DNA of 64,000 bases from Micrasema longulum (GCA_022494885.1 JAGVSM010002394.1:38565-102564); one strand, 5' to 3'. Numbered from the stretch's first letter, positions 9,451 through 20,096 are shown. Notes: generated from the letters alone by a model not told the origin. Translations and numbers: made by a program.

Positions 9451-10735
9451 CAATAAGTTTTATTTATTTATTCATATTTTTCGCTTACAAACTATAATTA
9501 TTTTATTTTTTATTTTATTTTATTTAGAAAACATACAGTCATACAAAATCAATATTAAAAACAACAATTTTTTAACATAAAAAGACCAATTAAGTTTTCA
9601 TAAATTAAAAAGATATAAACATTAAATGTGACAAAAAATAAAAAATAAATAAGAATTTTAAGTGAAAAAAGGATAATTGTTGACATTTGCGTTTTCCATG
9701 GAGGTAATAAATTAAAATAAATAAAAATACCGAGTGTACACTCCGAGCCATCCACGCACACACATGAACGCACATATAAAACATACACAAACATATACAT
9801 TACATGCGGCACATATCTATATAGATTGCATAAACCACTCAAGATGCACATTCAGAAACTATCCCAAATAATCGACCCTATGAAGAAATTTTCTGTACAA
9901 ATGCAACGTGCAGTTTAAAATGTCTACATCAATACTGAGTCCGTTATAATTTCTACAGGAACGTCTTATGAATGAATTCGAGGTATAATTGTTTTTACAA
10001 GTTGGTACATAAAAAAGGGAATTTAATCTAGTATAGCGAAGAGGACAACGGAAACCAATATTTTGTAAAAGATACGGCGAATCAACCATGTTATTGAGAA
10101 TTTTGAAAAGAAAAATTAAATCATATCTAAGGCGCCTTTTGTGTAGTGATTCTATATTAAAATTGATCAAAGATGCGCCGTAATCATTTTCAATGTTACC
10201 AAAACGATATTCCAGGCTCCTTATAAATTTCTTTTGAATGTTTTCAATTTGATTAATATATACATTATATTGAGGGGACCATACTAATGAACCGAATTCG
10301 AGTTGACTTCGCACATAAGTATAGTAAAGAAGTTTTAATGTATTTGGTGATGAGAATGGCTTTGAGATTCGTAAGATAAACCCTAGAAGTCTGTACGCCT
10401 TATCTACTATTGTATTTATGTGATCTCTAAATAAAAGCTTATCATCCATCAGTACACCCAAATCTCTCGCTTTCATTGAACGATTGACAATTTTCCCAGA
10501 TATTTTGTAGTCAAATAGTATACTTTTTTTCTTTCGAGTAAATGACATGACAAGATTATTAATTAATAATAAAAATAATGTGACCTCACTGGGGTTTCCC
10601 GTGCCGAGGACACTTAACAATTCAGTTTTTTTAAATTACATTTGAGAATAAACAAAAAAGACTAACTTAAAAAACAAACATAATTAACAAATATTCAGAC
10701 AGTTTTAAAAACAAGGTATTTATGTACATCTATAT
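9451..10735 (-). mobile_element. LINE-F 3' UTR, split by a second LINE
   Basis: Two blocks, about 10560-10735 and 9451-9505, join to reproduce the LINE-F 3' UTR seen at 50.9-51.17 kb (TTAAGTGTCCTCGGCACGGG, then ATTAATTATAG, then AAAAATATGAATAAATAAA on the minus strand). The right block has one 222-bp-type unit only. It is inserted in the FB element and interrupted by the LINE at 9506-10559. Confidence 0.7.
9506..10559 (-). pseudogene. LINE (LINE-A-related) RT C-terminal fragment and 3' UTR
   Basis: An open minus-strand frame (stop at 9859) covers about 230 codons. It begins at the RT 'thumb' (NNLVMSFTRKKK), then DLGVLMDDKLLFRDHI, YTYVRSQLEFGSLVWSPQYN and IENIQKKFIRSLEYR, in the same order as in LINE-A (KDPGVFHDSKLLFDAHV...EYASQIWNPMYN). 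Upstream codons of the long open frame (to 10620) come from the LINE-F UTR and are not RT. The 3' UTR ends in a TATTTTATTTT-type tail near 9506. RT catalytic motifs are absent. Confidence 0.75.
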
Positions 10736-10807
10736 TATTATGAACGACTCCCTAGGGAGGAAATCCAGCCAGTCTGCAAGCATTTGGACATACTCAAACA
10801 TTGTGGA

Positions 10808-10819
10808 ATTCCTGAGAAT
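10808..10819. repeat. target-site duplication, right copy
   Basis: ATTCCTGAGAAT, identical to 9077-9088. Confidence 0.75.
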
Positions 10820-11061
10820 GTAATTAATTTGTATTTTACTTTGTGTTATGCGATTCATAAAATTTTCCGTACAGTTAAATTGATTATTTTGTTTGCTTGG
10901 AGTGGAAAAGTATCGATTTCCCACTCACCTGTTGTGTGTTGCCATGGCGTCTCACACCTAACTATTCTAGCATCGTGGGTGCACAAGCAAAACCAGCTAA
11001 CAATGCCAGCACAATATTTTTTTTGAAATCTTATGTTAATGTATTTGTAGGATTTAGGTTT

Positions 11062-11401
11062 TGTTGGAGCGCTACCCCAGTTAGAGATTGACAGAGAAGA
11101 CACGAGGCTGCTGTTTAATGCGTGTTTATTACACGGCGAATAAGATACAGCACTTGGTTGTGTAGCGCGAGCGTAGCAGCGATGATGGGTTGAAGAGACT
11201 GCACTTGAACTACACGCTGGAACTGAGTGACGTCATCGAGCTGAACTTGTTAGGCTGACTGACTGGCGTTGCGTCCTATGGTCACTTTATAGACAACGTT
11301 CCTTTGTAGTTCATTTCTTCATGGTAGGGAAGATGTGAATGTACTGCAGAACAATGCTCCCGGTGTAACTTGCAATACTATAAGAGTAACATTATACGAA
11401 T
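11062..11401 (-). mobile_element. candidate solo LTR
   Basis: On the minus strand the 340-bp block starts TGTTAC and ends CCAACA, has a TATA-like TCTATAAAGTG, and a poly(A) signal context GTAATAAACACGC. It is GC-richer than its surroundings. No target duplication is obvious and no internal retrovirus-like sequence or second LTR is in the window, so this rests on LTR-like features only. Confidence 0.4.
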
Positions 11402-11705
11402 GTATTGGATTCAATAGAAAATGATGACATTGCATCGTCGGCCATTAGTCTACTTCAAGTAAACTAATTTAACACGTGTGAGTCATCGATTATGGACTAT
11501 GGACTTAGCATATTTAATATAATAAAACAAAGTTTCCCTGCCCCGGTTATTCGCCCAGTTTTACGCTGCCGTCTTCGAACGTCCGGTATTCAAATTTGAT
11601 GAATTATTTTAAAAAATGGAAAAGGCGCCGGACACAGAAAATTTCTTTCTGACACACTTTCTCAAAAATAAAACAAAATCGGCTCAATAATATTTTGAAT
11701 TTGTT
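11402..11705. other. no recognisable gene
   Basis: Unassigned AT-rich sequence between the LTR candidate and an FB piece; no motif recognised. Confidence 0.4.
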
Positions 11706-11892
11706 CAAATTTTTGTAGATAAGGACTGGATTCAACTCCCTGGGGAGATGTTAATATTAACATATTACACCAGAGATGAAGAACATTTAAGAGAAGGTAA
11801 TTTGGAAGTCCAGGCATCTACAGGGCTTATGACCTGTCAATGGCTGGTTTAAGTGGCCACTTTACACACTGTGTAACATTCATAAGATTTTC
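11706..11892 (+). repeat. FB-B X-end fragment
   Basis: TTTGTAGATAAGGACTGGA and CTCCCTGGGGAG begin a subfamily-B copy, followed by AACATATTACACCAGAGATG and the core up to GTGTAACATTCA, where it is cut off. Confidence 0.75.
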
Positions 11893-12159
11893 TGTTAATG
11901 AAGCCAAGTAATTCCATGTGTATGCAAGTATGCGTGTATATATTAAATAAAATTATCACATAAATATGTATACATATTTAATAGCAGGGAATCTATATAA
12001 AACTAGTGAAGAGAAAATAGATACAAGGCGTTCTCTGGTTAGGATAGTCTCTATCGAAGATGGCTCAGCCTGTTCTAAGATGGAGATTTTTGTGAAGATA
12101 TTTATTTTTTCATACATGTATTTTGTTTATGGATATTTGTGTGCTTGAATGTATGTGTA

Positions 12160-12500
12160 ATTTTTTTTATTTTTTTTAAAGAACATTTTAGAAGAGATAA
12201 TATAGAAGTCTAGGTATTCGCAAGGCTTATGACCTATCATTGTCTGGTTTAAGTGGCCAATTTACCCACCGTGTAACATTCTTTATTATCTTCTCTAAAA
12301 TGATCATCTCTGTTGTAATATGTTAATATTAACAGCTCTTTAGGGAGTTTAGCATAGTTATATAAATTTTACTATCCAAATCGGATGTAAAAATGTCCAT
12401 TTGAAGATTACAAAAAATACGAATTCTACATTTCAATAAATAAGAGACCCATATCAAGTCTTTAATGCTATGTCTACTAGTGTGACATCACAGCAACACA
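12160..12500. repeat. FB arms plus flanking repeat shared with 34.1 kb
   Basis: 12178-12290 is an FB-B arm in forward orientation. 12290-12365 holds the inverse arm end (TCTGTTGTAATATGTTAATA). 12366-12500 (ATCGGATG...GTGTGACATCAC) matches the complement of 34105-34255. The shared flank suggests a longer FB variant. Confidence 0.6.
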
Positions 12501-13135
12501 AGAGTTAAATGCGCTAATTTTTACCGCGCGTAAGAAAACATTATTTATATACAATTTCCCGTAGGGCTTAACTTCCTAATTAGATCACCGATAGGGTACA
12601 ATGAAAGCATCAACCCCTTTCCCGAAACTGTTCATAAAGATTTAAGTCTTTCTTCAGTTTCACATATCAATATCAATTTTTTTTAAACTAATTAAGCGAA
12701 AATTTAATATTTCTTTACAATCAAACCGCGGAAATAACAAAACAAAGAAACTTTAAAAGCTTCCATTGTACCCCTCACTGCAGTATTGTCAATTTGTGAT
12801 CAATCAAATGCACGTGGTCAGCACAATCACCTTTTTCTAATTTCCCAGTATGACAGTGAAGGAATACAGTGTTAGTTCCACATTGAGGCCGCGGCCGCAC
12901 GCTCCAGATCCCGCCTCGGAAAGAAAGAAGAACGTAGTAATACAAACAAATCAAACAACGACTCAAAACCCAAATACATAAAGGAAACATTAGAATAATT
13001 TGTCCTTTACAACATGCATTCATGCAACAGAAGAAAAACAATACGTATCTATACCAAATCACAGAGAAACATCAAATTATCAAGGGTAAATTACCATTGC
13101 CAAATTACCGACATGGTAATACACCATAGACTAAC
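12501..13135. other. no recognised gene; contains a GCGGCCGC site
   Basis: A 95-codon minus-strand frame spans 12775-13062, but it has no recognisable domain and its first half is low-complexity hydrophobic. Some GC-richer sequence lies near 12885-12925. Confidence 0.35.
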
Positions 13136-13592
13136 ACCATAAATTCTTCAAAATAAGGCAATGAGGAATATACTCAAAAAACAAATATTCTAATGTAGGA
13201 AGAATGCACAAAGAAATTGGCTTGCTCACAGTAAAGCAACAAATTAAATTTAATGTGGCAATTTTTATACATAAAATAATTAAGGGGATGAATAAAATAA
13301 AAACAATAATTAAATTTAACAAACAATGTCATACATATGAAACAAGGGGTAAAAAAAAGATAAGATTACCAATGAGGAAAAAAACAGATTCTCAAAACTC
13401 GTTGCACAAGGGATTAAAGCTGTAGTAATGAGTTACCTGAAGAAATAAAGGAAATAGAAAAAAATGAAATATTTAAAATTAATTTGAAAAAATATGTTAT
13501 TGAGAAATTTTGATAAAAAATTGTAATATTATTAAAAGTTTATATTAGTTCTTAATATGTTATGAACTAACTTAATACAGCATAAATAATAA
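13136..13592 (+). mobile_element. LINE-D 3' fragment, copy 1
   Basis: The plus strand encodes in broken frames the LINE-D ILQNKAMR block, then LTVKQQIKFNVAIFIHK and MNKIKTIIKFNKQCHTYETR. It continues into KLYNELPEEIKE-like sequence and a tail ending CATAAATAATAAAC. Frame breaks occur near 13200 and 13420. It is closest to the copy at 24.95 kb. The same domain order is seen at 20.6 and 40.3 kb. Confidence 0.75.
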
Positions 13593-13603
13593 ACAGACTT
13601 ATT

Positions 13604-13637
13604 AGCTTAGAGTATATATGTATATACTCTAAGCTTA
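13604..13637. repeat. perfect palindrome
   Basis: AGCTTAGAGTATATA and its complement meet around a 1-3-nt centre, forming a hairpin just after the LINE-D tail. Confidence 0.8.
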
Positions 13638-13640
13638 TTA

Positions 13641-14257
13641 GATTCGATCGCACCGAACAGTGCGATAGCAAAAATACTAACTTCTCGTTTCTATCTATTA
13701 TTTTCGGCAAATATCCGATTCTTATCTATTCTATGGAGTAGAATTTATTCCCGGATTTATAGAGTCGAACAATCGTAGAGGTAATCGCTTACGTGGGAAG
13801 AAAAATGGCCGTCAAATTGATTTAGGACTTCTCAAACTCTACTCCTATCTATCTTCTCTCCATCCCTGTTCCGTCGCACCCTGTATCTACCCCATTTCCA
13901 TCGTAAGGGTGATAAAACTACGGAATATTTTATTTATCTATTTATTTATTTGTACAAACATGTAAATTTAAAAAAAATTATACCGTATCCCTAACTCTAT
14001 AAGGCCAAAAGCCTTGTGTTGAGTTGGGATTAGAAATGCAAGGCGGTAAAATTACCGCGGTATTTTACGGGAATTTTACCAGATTTCGGTAAAATACGGT
14101 ATTTTACGGTAGTTTTCGGAGAAACGAATATGACGTACTAATTTTTACTTTTCTAAGATATATCATATTCGAGTAGCTTTGTTTTAGGACACGTTACATG
14201 ACAGTGAAAACCAGGTTTAGCTCCATCGGGTGGTTGTCGAGATTTTTTTTTTTTGCA
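13641..14257. other. intergenic; LINE-like tail and GGTAAAAT-rich patch
   Basis: 13925-14035 is a minus-strand LINE-type 3' UTR start (ATTTATTTATTTG...GTGTTGAGTTGGGAT), related to 46455-46545. 14043-14115 is dense in GGTAAAAT/ATTTTACC words in both orientations. No gene. Confidence 0.45.
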
Positions 14258-14782
14258 TATTTATTTTAACAAATAAAATAACACACATTATTTTATTTTT
14301 GTTCCCGCAAAGCCGAGGCTTGTCTGCGGGTTACATAACTTTATTTTTTAAAATTTTATTTTTAAAAGATAAGTACAAAGTTTAATAATAGATGAAGAAT
14401 ATAATATATTTGTGTGCACACTTAAGTTTCACTTGCTGTTTTGTTTAAGTTTTTGACTATTTAAAAAAAATGAATTTAAGTTTTTTTCCTCACGATTTTC
14501 AACGGGTATTAAATTAAACAGTTTAGTTCTACACTCCCCATTGTTTTATCTCCATAGTAGTTCTTCTGTCGTGGCACCGTCAGCTGCTGTGCCGATGCCC
14601 GATAGTTGTCGGGTCACGATCTGGTGGGTTGCTTTGGATTTTAAACTGCAATTGAGAATATAATCTGTCGTTATTTTATACTGACACTGTTTGCAAAACG
14701 TTTACATAATCAAATAATATTTTATCGTTGTCTTTTGCCTCAATCTTTGTTTTTACAGGTCCGATAGTTTTTAAAATTTGTA
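14258..14782 (-). mobile_element. LINE-K 3' end, copy 2
   Basis: Same layout as 3895-4407: minus-strand MGSVELN-like end, VENREEKNLNS, then stop, and the 3' UTR with CCCGCAGACAAGCCTCGGC ending in (T)TTTGTTAAAAT. Frame breaks show it is dead. The two copies differ by scattered substitutions and small indels. Confidence 0.65.
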
Positions 14783-15180
14783 CTTGTAGGTTCAAGACTC
14801 TGTATAAGATTTGAAACTTAGGCCCCATATTCGTTTAGCCCCAAGTAAACTAGTCTGAGTATGGTAAATATGGTTTTAAGTGGTACATGTTGAGCAGGAA
14901 AACTCTTGGCTTATTGCAAACTGTTTTTACCTGTTCTTCCCAATTATAAATATGGGACGTTCAAGGTCATTCCGTATGTACTTTTTTCACATTTTTCGAT
15001 GAAAAAGGTTACGATGTTTTAAAGTTTTTTTTATTATGTATTTTTGTATAATTTAATTTAGTACGTACTATTATTTGGCATATAATTTATTGCTCCTATT
15101 TCTTATATTTCTTACTATAATTGAGTGAATTTCTAGAAATCATAACTCAATTATCATTTCAATTATGCTTTTATACAGAA
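14783..15180. other. no recognisable gene
   Basis: Unassigned. CGTTCAAGGTCA at 14948 has its inverse TGACCTTGAACG near 15841, on the other side of the LINE-F copy; this may be a TIR pair of an older element. Confidence 0.35.
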
Positions 15181-15778
15181 TAATGTCAAATACTTACGAG
15201 TTATTATTGATATAAATTTAAAGTGGAAACAGCAGATTGAAAATGTTACTAATAAACTTAAGAGATTAACGTATATATTCAAAACAATTCGAAATGTAAT
15301 TAATGTACAGGAACTTTTAAAGATTTATTTTGCATTGTGCCAATCAATTTTGGAGTACGGTATAATCGGTTGGGGTGGTGCGAGTGACGCAGTTTTAAAT
15401 AGTGTATTTGTTGCACAAAAATCCATCATTACAATATTACTCAGAGTCCCGATTCAGACATCTACTGAAGAAATATTCCATAAATCACAACTTATGACAC
15501 CAAAACAATTATACGCTAAAACAATACTCACTTATAGATTCAAAAACTACTCTTACTGAAATGAAAGACATAACCCCACAATACATCACATACAAATAAT
15601 ATAATTACTAGATCCTCAACACATAGACAACTTAAACAAATACAAACTAATACCACTTTCGGACAAAGGGATTTTGAGTATTATTCAATTAAAATCTATA
15701 ACCTACTTCCACTATTTATGAAAGCAATTAGTAATGAGAAAATGTTAATTTTGTAATTTTGAATGAATAAATAAATAA
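15181..15778 (+). pseudogene. LINE-F RT C-terminal fragment, copy 1
   Basis: One frame from about 15184 to 15559 encodes NVKYLRVIIDINLKWKQQI, LKIYFALCQSILEYGIIGWG and LLRVPIQTSTEEIFHKS. This is the post-catalytic part of a LINE RT (the Y/FLG-like, LWxxHI and S-x-LEYGIIxWG blocks). Later frames continue RQLKQIQTNTTFGQRDF and IYNLLPLFMKAISNEK. The tail is GAATGAATAAATAAATAAAG. It lacks the 222-bp 3' UTR repeats present at 50.4 kb. Confidence 0.75.
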
Positions 15779-16051
15779 AGATGAATTGAAACTTAAAAGG
15801 ATCGATGGACACAGGGTCCTCAGTAAAACCTTAAGTTTGTGACCTTGAACGACCACCGCTCATGCCACGATTTTGAAAAAATGGTGCTTAATTATTTTTT
15901 TTTAAAGTTTCATAGATAGTATAAAATAAAATATATAGCATGATTTAAACGCATTATATTTTGCAAATAAAATTTATGCATGATTAAAACGCTTTACTTT
16001 TTTATATTTTAATTGAATGTAGTGTGATTAAAGGCTTTTTTTAAAACACTT

Positions 16052-16310
16052 TACATACATATAAGGGCGGGCATGTTGCCTTAAGGCAATTTCTTCCTAC
16101 CTACCCAAACCGTTTAGTTTGAGAAAATTACAAATACATGGACATATTGAATCTTACAATTTTATACAAAATTAAATACAAAGATTAACAAAATAAATAA
16201 AAAATCTTCACTATACTACGAAGATTGGAGAGGGGATGGGAAGGAAAGAAGAAGGATAACGAAATATAAATTTAAATTTAAATAATTAGATAGTGACAAG
16301 AGCAACTTTG
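16052..16310 (-). mobile_element. LINE-C 3' UTR, copy 1
   Basis: The minus strand ends GGTAGGTAGGAAG, hairpin TTGCCTTAAGGCAA, then GCCCGCCCTTATATG. Identical signals are at 17.1-17.28 and 53.84 kb. The hairpin and the preceding GG(T/A)NGGTNGG resemble LINE-B, so B and C are sister families. Confidence 0.75.
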
Positions 16311-16823
16311 GTTTTTATGCCCCAATGTCCAGAATGTGTAGATTAGTCAATTCATCACACGACTTGGAATTCTTTGGGATAGATCTTCCGGCTTTTCGTA
16401 GATCTCTTCGCGACTAAACAGTGTGGGATGAAGTTGGATTGGTTTAGCTCAAAGTTTTAGGTCTTTCGTTTTTATGAATATATTGTAAATAATTATTGTT
16501 TTGCCCTTGTTTGTCTTTGCTAAATAGTTTTATGTTCTTTTTGTTCAGTTTCTTGCATTTATGTTTATTCATGTAACTGTTGTAATTGGCTCAGGCCGTA
16601 TATATAATAAATTTTCAAAAATAAAATCTCAATATTGACTTAAATGTAAATAAAGAAGGGTTCATTATTTTAAAAAAAAAATTAGAGTATACTTCATTCA
16701 CCCTATATGTTTTATTTAAATCAACCAATGCTCTATATATTTTTTTTATGCCGCTTTATTTATACATCCTGTATATAAAACAAAATGCAGCCTGTTAGAA
16801 ACATCCTGTACGTTTTTTTTCAT
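16311..16823. other. no recognisable gene
   Basis: AT-rich. CATCCTGTATATA-type phrases near 16765 and 16800 resemble ends of insect repeats. No coding block. Confidence 0.4.
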
Positions 16824-17050
16824 TCATGGCCGCGGGCGCAGTTGGATGCTCCTAGTTCGGACAAAGCGGTTCCCGAGAGGGCGTGAGGGCGGTGAGCGGA
16901 TCGGCTGTGGACGGTCTCCCGCCCCGCCGGAGTGAAACAAACTCCAACCGCCCGGGGGTCGATTTGGCGGGAAAAATGACAGCGCCTTTTGAAAATGGAA
17001 TGGCTGCGATTCTCAAACTGTAGCACATATTTCTGTTCCCGCGATATGAA
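16824..17050. promoter_or_regulatory. GC-rich island with E2F-consensus-like site
   Basis: About 200 bp of clearly GC-rich, CpG-containing sequence in a strongly AT-rich setting. TTTGGCGGGAAA at 16963-16974 matches the E2F/DP binding consensus. A 68-codon minus-strand frame (16820-17026) has no recognised domain. It could be a host CpG-rich segment, a decayed promoter or the 5' part of an unknown element. No transcript structure is visible. Confidence 0.3.
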
Positions 17051-17089
17051 CGGAGAAAAATATCCTATTCCTTGAAACCATCATAGTAT

Positions 17090-17282
17090 ACATATATTTA
17101 TTTTTGTTAATATTTGCTTTTAATTTTTGTATAAAATTGTAAGATTCAATATGTCCATGTATTTATAATTTTCTCAAACTGAACGGTTTGGGTAGGTAGT
17201 AAGAAATTGCCTTAAGGCAAATGCCCGCCCTTATATGTTTATATATTGTCTTTGTATATAAAGTGTCAAATAAATAAATAAA
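17090..17282 (+). mobile_element. LINE-C 3' UTR, copy 2
   Basis: Plus-strand GGTTTGGGTAGGTAG, TTGCCTTAAGGCAA, GCCCGCCCTTATATG, then an AAATAAATAAATAAAC tail. It faces away from the inverted copy at 16052-16310, with the GC-rich island between. Confidence 0.75.
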
Positions 17283-17446
17283 CCATTACAGATATACGAA
17301 TTTGAAAAAAAACGTGTAAGCTGTGATTGAAAACTTGAGGGTAAAGGACTTACCCAAACCTCCCATCAACTGACCAGATCAGTCCAGTAAAATACAAAAG
17401 ACAATAGAAAGTATGAACAAAATTATTTTTTAACCACTTACCGACT

Positions 17447-17500
17447 GTTTATGTCTACCGGTTTCGAGACGTACCCCTCTCTTCGTCAGGAGACTCACTA
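17447..17500 (-). ncRNA. hammerhead-ribozyme-like motif
   Basis: On the minus strand CTGACGA, then stem II GAGA...TCTC, then GAAA: both conserved core strands are intact. A possible stem III is ACCG...CGGT followed by A (the cleavage position). Flanks that should form stem I do not pair. This is the best-preserved of the hammerhead-like loci here and may derive from a Penelope-like terminal repeat. Confidence 0.45.
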
Positions 17501-18699
17501 CACCAAAATGCAAACTTAAAATTTCATCTTTACTGTCTCCGTAATGTAGGTACATAGCATTTACGGAAAAATACATAAATTACATGCAGAGTTAAAGGGG
17601 ATGCAAACACCACCTTCTTCAAACATGCACTAAAATTCGGTTGATAATATTTAGCGATATGGCACAGAAGTTGTGGTGGAGGAGTTAAGAAGAGGAGGGG
17701 ATAAGAGGTTGAACGTAATACGATCGGTTAATTTTTAAATCAAAAAGTGGGCTATATTGAAAATACATTTTTATTTTAATATTTGAAGCACCTTTGTGAA
17801 ACATTATTATTTAATATATTAAAATAAAATCACTTTTTTTACGTACCACTTATATATTAATTAATTAATTATTATATTAATTATAAAAATATAAATCCTA
17901 GTTCGTTTTACCTGATCACGCAAGAACGATGTATCCTAAATTTAAAACGCTTATACAAAAATAAGACATTATTTTTTTTGTGAATCTGTCCAACAACGCA
18001 ATTTCGCAGCTCGGTTGAATATAATTTACTTTCAGCGGGGTTCATTCATCAACTTAAAGAAAAACGTGGATTTGTGCTTCACGGCTCGTCCATTTTAGTT
18101 TTTTAAACCATCGGTAATCTTCGTGAAAGCTGGTAATCTCGATGAAACCGCGATTCAACATGGCGTCAGCGTCCAAATATTTGAACTATATTTTACATGT
18201 TTGCCAAGCAAAAAGCAATGAAATGGCCACCAGAGTCTACCAGCATTATGTTGAATTCAAGATAGAATCTTAGCATTACTTTCATACCTGTCCTTATCGG
18301 TACCGGTAAGGGCAGATATGAAGGTAATAAAATCGTAAATAAGATATTGTTACAAATTGAATATATTAAAACCATAATTATCTTATTTTAAAAAAAAGAT
18401 AATACAATTCTATCAAAAATATATTTTTAAGGTATTACCGGAGGCGTAATTTTTACGTTGAAATAAGGTAAAATTTCACAAAAATGTATGTTTTTTAAAT
18501 TGCTTTTATTTATTTTCAAAAACAAAATAACGCAAAAGAAATGTAAATTACAAAGCGTGGCTCTTAAAGCCCTCTACCTAAACCTTTTCTTAAAATATCA
18601 CAGTGATAATTATTTTTGGACGCTTATTCTTTTTCATCCTCTCGGTTAAGATCAATTAATTTAGTATTAGCTAAAAGCTAACTCCTGATATTTTGAGTT
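17501..18699. other. no recognisable gene
   Basis: AT-rich sequence. 18490-18620 (AAATTGCTTTTATTTATTTTC...) looks like a minus-strand LINE 3' UTR. Short open frames such as 18193-18375 show no family features. Confidence 0.4.
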
Positions 18700-19205
18700 T
18701 TAGCTGTTCTTCCCTCTCCTTTGTGGTCTTCCGGGCAGACGGCAAACGACCGGGATTTCGTTAGCAATGCCATAGGGGATTTCGGAGCTGTCCATTTATG
18801 GAATTATTGACGTAATCTCTCCATAATCTATTTACTGTGCACTGGATATTGAAATTCCGTCTAGCTTCTTGATTCTGGATGCTGCCTCTTTGGGGTTTCC
18901 CTGCGATTGCCTTTAGTGCATTTATCTCTGACGTTCTGAGCAGTTATTCTGTTTTTCTATTTAGTTTTTCTACTTGGTTTTTTGGATTTTTTATTTTCTC
19001 TCTATCTATCCTCGCCTCTATTGTATACACCATGATCGGTCTGAAACACGTTTGTAAATCCAAATTATGTTTCCAATAATCATGTGTTCATTGAACTTTA
19101 CGACATTTCAGATATTTACTAACTGAGATAGATGTGTTCTCATCATCACTATGGCTGCATCATCTGCATGGCATGTGATGTTAAATGACCTTATCTCCCT
19201 TAGTA
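18700..19205 (-). pseudogene. highly decayed RTE-like LINE C-terminal region
   Basis: On the minus strand, broken frames give CHADDAAIV (RT motif C region, YADD-like), later RTSEINALKAIAGKPQRG and NRLWRDYVNNSINGQ. These match the order of RT motif C, the E-M-x-L-R-x-I-x-G block and the RxxWxxHV block of RTE-type LINEs. Many stops and frameshifts. Confidence 0.5.
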
Positions 19206-19549
19206 GATTCACACCTTTTTTTTATTCTTAAAAGCGTTTTTTATATATTTATTCTGCTTGTGTAATAAAAGGTTTTCGGCGTATATATTGGTGTGATATA
19301 TTTAGTTCTAAAGGTGCTGAACTTGCTTTGTTTCTTTGTTGTTCTAAAGATGTGTTATTTTTTTTAATATGTGTTAGTTGCTGAATTGAACTCCTGGGAA
19401 TAAAATTCAACGTATTTTACTTGTAAAATACTTTGTGTTAATGATTAATAAATAAAAATAAATACATAAAATAAAAAATTAAGATTTTGCTTCGACCACT
19501 TTCACGTTCAATTTAGTATCTTCAAATTATTGGAACAAATTTTAGTTCA
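19206..19549. other. no recognisable gene
   Basis: Unassigned AT-rich sequence with an ATAAATAAAAATAAATAC tract near 19447. Confidence 0.4.
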
Positions 19550-19690
19550 ATACTTATACCCGTATGCAGAGACAAAACTTAAGGCGAGGAAAGTACATTC
19601 TAATTTCAAATGCAGAGAATAACCCGAAGATGAACACAATAGAATGTACCTTCCTCACCCTAAGGTTTGTCTCTGCATACGGGTATTAGT
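19550..19690. mobile_element. hairpin miniature element (MITE-like)
   Basis: Arms of about 50 bp, ACCCGTATGCAGAGACAAA and its inverse, flank a loop of about 38 bp. Arms match with few differences (AGTACATTCTA against TAGAATGTACC). No target duplication is clear. Confidence 0.65.
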
Positions 19691-20096
19691 CTTTATATGA
19701 GAACCCATATACTTAACTTTAGTCTGAATTCTAAATGGCGTAATCTATAAAAACTGTCAACCTTATTTAGATATCTTTCGTCGCACACTTTGAAAATCCA
19801 TGGTATCATTTGCATGGCGTATTTTTCACTCCGTTGTTTTGCAAGTTAGAGAAGTGGGACAGCCTGAGGGCGGAATCTGTCACAATTTGCGGCCTATATC
19901 AGAACACCCCGTATCCACCCGATATCCACCTACCCCAACCGCATCGCACAATCAGAGTACTTATATTTTTCAGGGTTGATTTGTTTTCAAAATAACCATA
20001 ATTTGGTCGCATCAACACTTCTGGTTTTCACTATAAATTTCATCAACAATATTTTAATTAAGTTTACATTTTTGTAGAAAAGTATAGACGTTATAC
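19691..20096. other. no recognisable gene
   Basis: A short frame at 19810-19995 has no recognised features. Confidence 0.35.

Larger units (their letters stand above)
9089..10807 (-). mobile_element. FB-A element with nested LINEs (composite)
   Basis: FB sequence occupies 9089-9450 and about 10736-10807. Read on the minus strand it begins at the X end (ACAATGTTTGAG, 10804) and ends at the Y end (AATAAATTTAA, 9089). The 9089-9450 part is internally inverted: the arm GGAATATGGAAGTC...GGCTGG appears first forward and then as its complement around 9360-9440, flanking the core with AGGCAACGCC. A 12-bp duplication flanks the whole. LINE-F and another LINE are inserted between. Confidence 0.75.

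Noticed and set aside
10560..10620. N-terminal part of the 253-codon minus-strand frame as part of the RT
   Set aside because: It matches the LINE-F 3' UTR (GTGTCCTCGGCACGGG) at 51.1 kb, so it is a chance extension across an insertion joint.
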